From Bacteroidales bacterium (GTDB taxonomy: Bacteria > Bacteroidota > Bacteroidia > Bacteroidales > ML635J-15), in contig JAQVGK010000166.1 in NCBI GenBank assembly GCA_028696755.1, positions 1 to 7,466 of the forward strand: a stretch of DNA of 7,466 nt, written 5' to 3'. Below the pieces are notes generated by a model. It saw only the letters and a list, made by a program, of their open reading frames with translations, was not told the origin of the DNA and did no database searches. Made by a program: the position numbers and the translations under genes. Below are positions 6,213 through 7,466 of this stretch, one piece after another (the stretch's first letter is position 1; every line of letters starts with the position of its first letter).

Positions 6213-6499
6213 ACAAATTTAACACTTTGTAAAATTATTTGTCTTAATTGCTCTTTAAGCGCCTTTTCTGAAACTAAATCAACCTTTATATTTAACTCAT
6301 TCTCTAAAAACTCTTGCAAATCAAAAAACTCCCATCCTACTGGTTTTTTAAACGAAACCAAAATATCAATATCAGAGTTTAAAGTTTGTTCATTTCTAGA
6401 GTATGAGCCGAAATAGCCAATTCGATCCACAGAGAATTTTTGCGATAGAACAGGTTTTAACTGTTTTAATTTTTCTGCTATTTCGGTGCTTTTCATCAT
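6209..6499 (-). CDS. mntA: MntA-family minimal nucleotidyltransferase antitoxin
   Basis: 96 residues with the minimal nucleotidyltransferase pattern GS-x10-DxD: G31, S32, D43 and D45, with a third acidic residue D74 in KVDLV. These residues hold the two metal ions and ATP for AMP transfer. In established MntA-HepT pairs this protein AMPylates and silences HepT. The sequence FGSYSRNEQTLNSDID is a textbook match, so the antitoxin is predicted to be active. Two tandem ATG codons (6497-6499 and 6494-6496) begin the gene, giving MMKSTE; either could be used. A strong promoter sits immediately upstream and would give a transcript with almost no leader. Confidence 0.92.
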   Translation of the reverse strand: MMKSTEIAEKLKQLKPVLSQKFSVDRIGYFGSYSRNEQTLNSDIDILVSFKKPVGWEFFDLQEFLENELNIKVDLVSEKALKEQLRQIILQSVKFV

Positions 6500-6503
6500 G
6501 TTT

Positions 6504-6535
6504 CAAAAATAACAAAAAAAAAGCTTTAACGCAAA
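6504..6535 (-). promoter_or_regulatory. Promoter of the mntA-hepT operon
   Basis: On the minus strand TTTG (6532-6535) is followed after 20 bases by TATTTTTG (6504-6511). Both parts match the Bacteroidota -33/-7 consensus. The predicted transcription start, about four bases after the box, is near 6500, next to the ATG at 6499. Confidence 0.6.
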
Positions 6536-6566
6536 TGATTTTGATGATTGCTAAAAACAACTAAAC

Positions 6567-6587
6567 GAAATTAGGTTTGAAATTAGG
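6567..6587. repeat. 9-base direct repeat upstream of the toxin-antitoxin promoter
   Basis: GAAATTAGG occurs at 6567-6575 and again at 6579-6587, a 12-base period. The pair lies about 32 bases upstream of the -33 element of the mntA promoter. It could be a binding site for a regulator or a chance repeat in AT-rich DNA. Confidence 0.4.
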
Positions 6588-6626
6588 GTATCTTATCAAT
6601 TTCATTAAACCATTTATAACGCCAAA

Positions 6627-7466
6627 TCAACGATTTGTAAACCTTTCAAATTCACAATTTTTATCAATCATATAGCGAAATGTTGCGTGAGTTTTTGCGT
6701 GAATAGAGTTTCCAAGATGTTTATAAAGCTTATTCACTGTTGGGTTATAGTCTCCAACCCACGACATTTCGAGCTCTTTTACTCCAGCTTTTTTAAGACT
6801 TTCGGTCATTTGCCAATAAAGCGCAGCAGTAACGCCACTTTTATGAAAATCTGGATTTATTCCAAAAACTAAAAGACGCGCACGGTCAACTTTTTTTATT
6901 GATGTAACGAGTTTGAGTTTATTAAAAAGATTTAGTTTTCCTTTAAAAGGCTTAATAATTCGGTTAAGATCGGGCAAGCAAACTTCCATTCCAATAGGAT
7001 AGCCGTCTTTGTAAACAAACCATATAAAGTTAGGATTTACAATTGGTTTTAAATCTGCGAACATTTTTACAAACTCGCTTCGGTCAACTTTAACATATCC
7101 AGCATGAAAAACCGACCAAACATCGTTAAAAACCGTTGTAATATCATCAATAAATTTATCGGCATTTTTAAAATCTAGTGGAGCAAAACTAAATTCGCCC
7201 GAATCAACAACGTGCTTAGCAAAGGCAACGTGTCGGTCGGGAAAAGGTTTTGTAAGATCAACATGATAAGAATATTGTTCGAAATAAATTTGAAAACCGT
7301 AATTCTCAAGAAGTTGTCGATAATAAGATTTATTGTATGGCATTCCAAAACCTTGTGGCATATACCCGTCAATAGGCACACCCCAATTATTAAAATGTTC
7401 GGCCGGAACAGTATGCGCATCAACAACTTGCATTCCTTCCGCTTTAAGCCAATCAATTGCTGCATC
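6627..7466 (-). CDS. YghO/bCerS-type GNAT acyltransferase, 5' end outside the window
   Basis: 279 residues are visible and the frame stays open to the right edge, so the real start lies beyond 7466. The internal ATG at 7431-7433 is not the start, because the preceding codons (AIDWLKAEG) belong to the family pattern WLxxxGM. Conserved features in the visible part are the WLKAEGM segment, WGVPIDGYMPQGFGMPYNKSYY (a G-MPYN-YY motif) and LENYGF. The C-terminal GNAT domain has GINPDFHKSGVTAALYWQM (acetyl-CoA-type loop), LEMSWVGDYNPTVNKLYKHLG and a final KTHATFRYM. This pattern matches the YghO-like group, which includes the bacterial ceramide synthase bCerS of Caulobacter. As Bacteroidota often make sphingolipids, an acyl-CoA-dependent N-acyltransferase role is possible but not shown. 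It ends with TGA, 127 bases before mntA. Confidence 0.8.
   Translation of the reverse strand, partial: DAAIDWLKAEGMQVVDAHTVPAEHFNNWGVPIDGYMPQGFGMPYNKSYYRQLLENYGFQIYFEQYSYHVDLTKPFPDRHVAFAKHVVDSGEFSFAPLDFKNADKFIDDITTVFNDVWSVFHAGYVKVDRSEFVKMFADLKPIVNPNFIWFVYKDGYPIGMEVCLPDLNRIIKPFKGKLNLFNKLKLVTSIKKVDRARLLVFGINPDFHKSGVTAALYWQMTESLKKAGVKELEMSWVGDYNPTVNKLYKHLGNSIHAKTHATFRYMIDKNCEFERFTNR

Noticed and set aside
7175..7465. Minus-strand frame of 96 codons reaching the right edge
   Set aside because: It overlaps the YghO-type acyltransferase in another frame. The acyltransferase frame carries the conserved motifs and is also open to the edge.

Overview
The window comes from an AT-rich member of the Bacteroidota. 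Three lines of evidence support this: start codons mostly lack a clear Shine-Dalgarno sequence, several intergenic spaces contain matches to the Bacteroidota promoter box TAnnTTTG, and the protein types are common in that phylum. No rRNA, tRNA, CRISPR array or insertion sequence was found. Nine protein genes are visible, eight on the minus strand and one (a methyltransferase) on the plus strand. The gene at the right edge is cut by the window.

Layout from left to right: 1-295 is a repeat-bearing stretch with no convincing gene. 296-823 (-) is a small secreted protein of unknown function. 914-3835 (-) is a three-gene operon, read from right to left: a glycosyltransferase-like protein with the GNGPSLK nucleotide-binding motif, a NeuB-type nonulosonic (sialic) acid synthase, and a NeuA-type CMP-nonulosonate synthetase fused to a KdsC-like HAD phosphatase. 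The genes overlap by 11 and 4 bases, and a good promoter lies before the first. 4000-4713 (+) is a SAM-dependent methyltransferase, divergent from this operon. 4767-5783 (-) is a threonine-aldolase-type PLP enzyme facing it, with a strong hairpin between their ends. 5853-6499 (-) is a complete MntA-HepT toxin-antitoxin pair. 6627-7466 (-) is the C-terminal part of a YghO/bCerS-type GNAT acyltransferase.

The most interesting unit is the operon at 914-3835. By inference, NeuB condenses a hexosamine (or hexosamine-6-phosphate) with phosphoenolpyruvate. The HAD domain of the fusion could remove a 9-phosphate, and the NeuA domain would make the CMP-sugar. The first gene, which resembles GT42 sialyltransferases and Maf/DUF115 transferases, is a candidate for moving that sugar onto a surface acceptor. 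The NeuB lacks the usual C-terminal SAF (antifreeze-like) domain, and the NeuA-HAD architecture resembles vertebrate CMAS, but with all HAD catalytic residues present. The substrate, the acceptor and the source of the hexosamine cannot be seen in this window.
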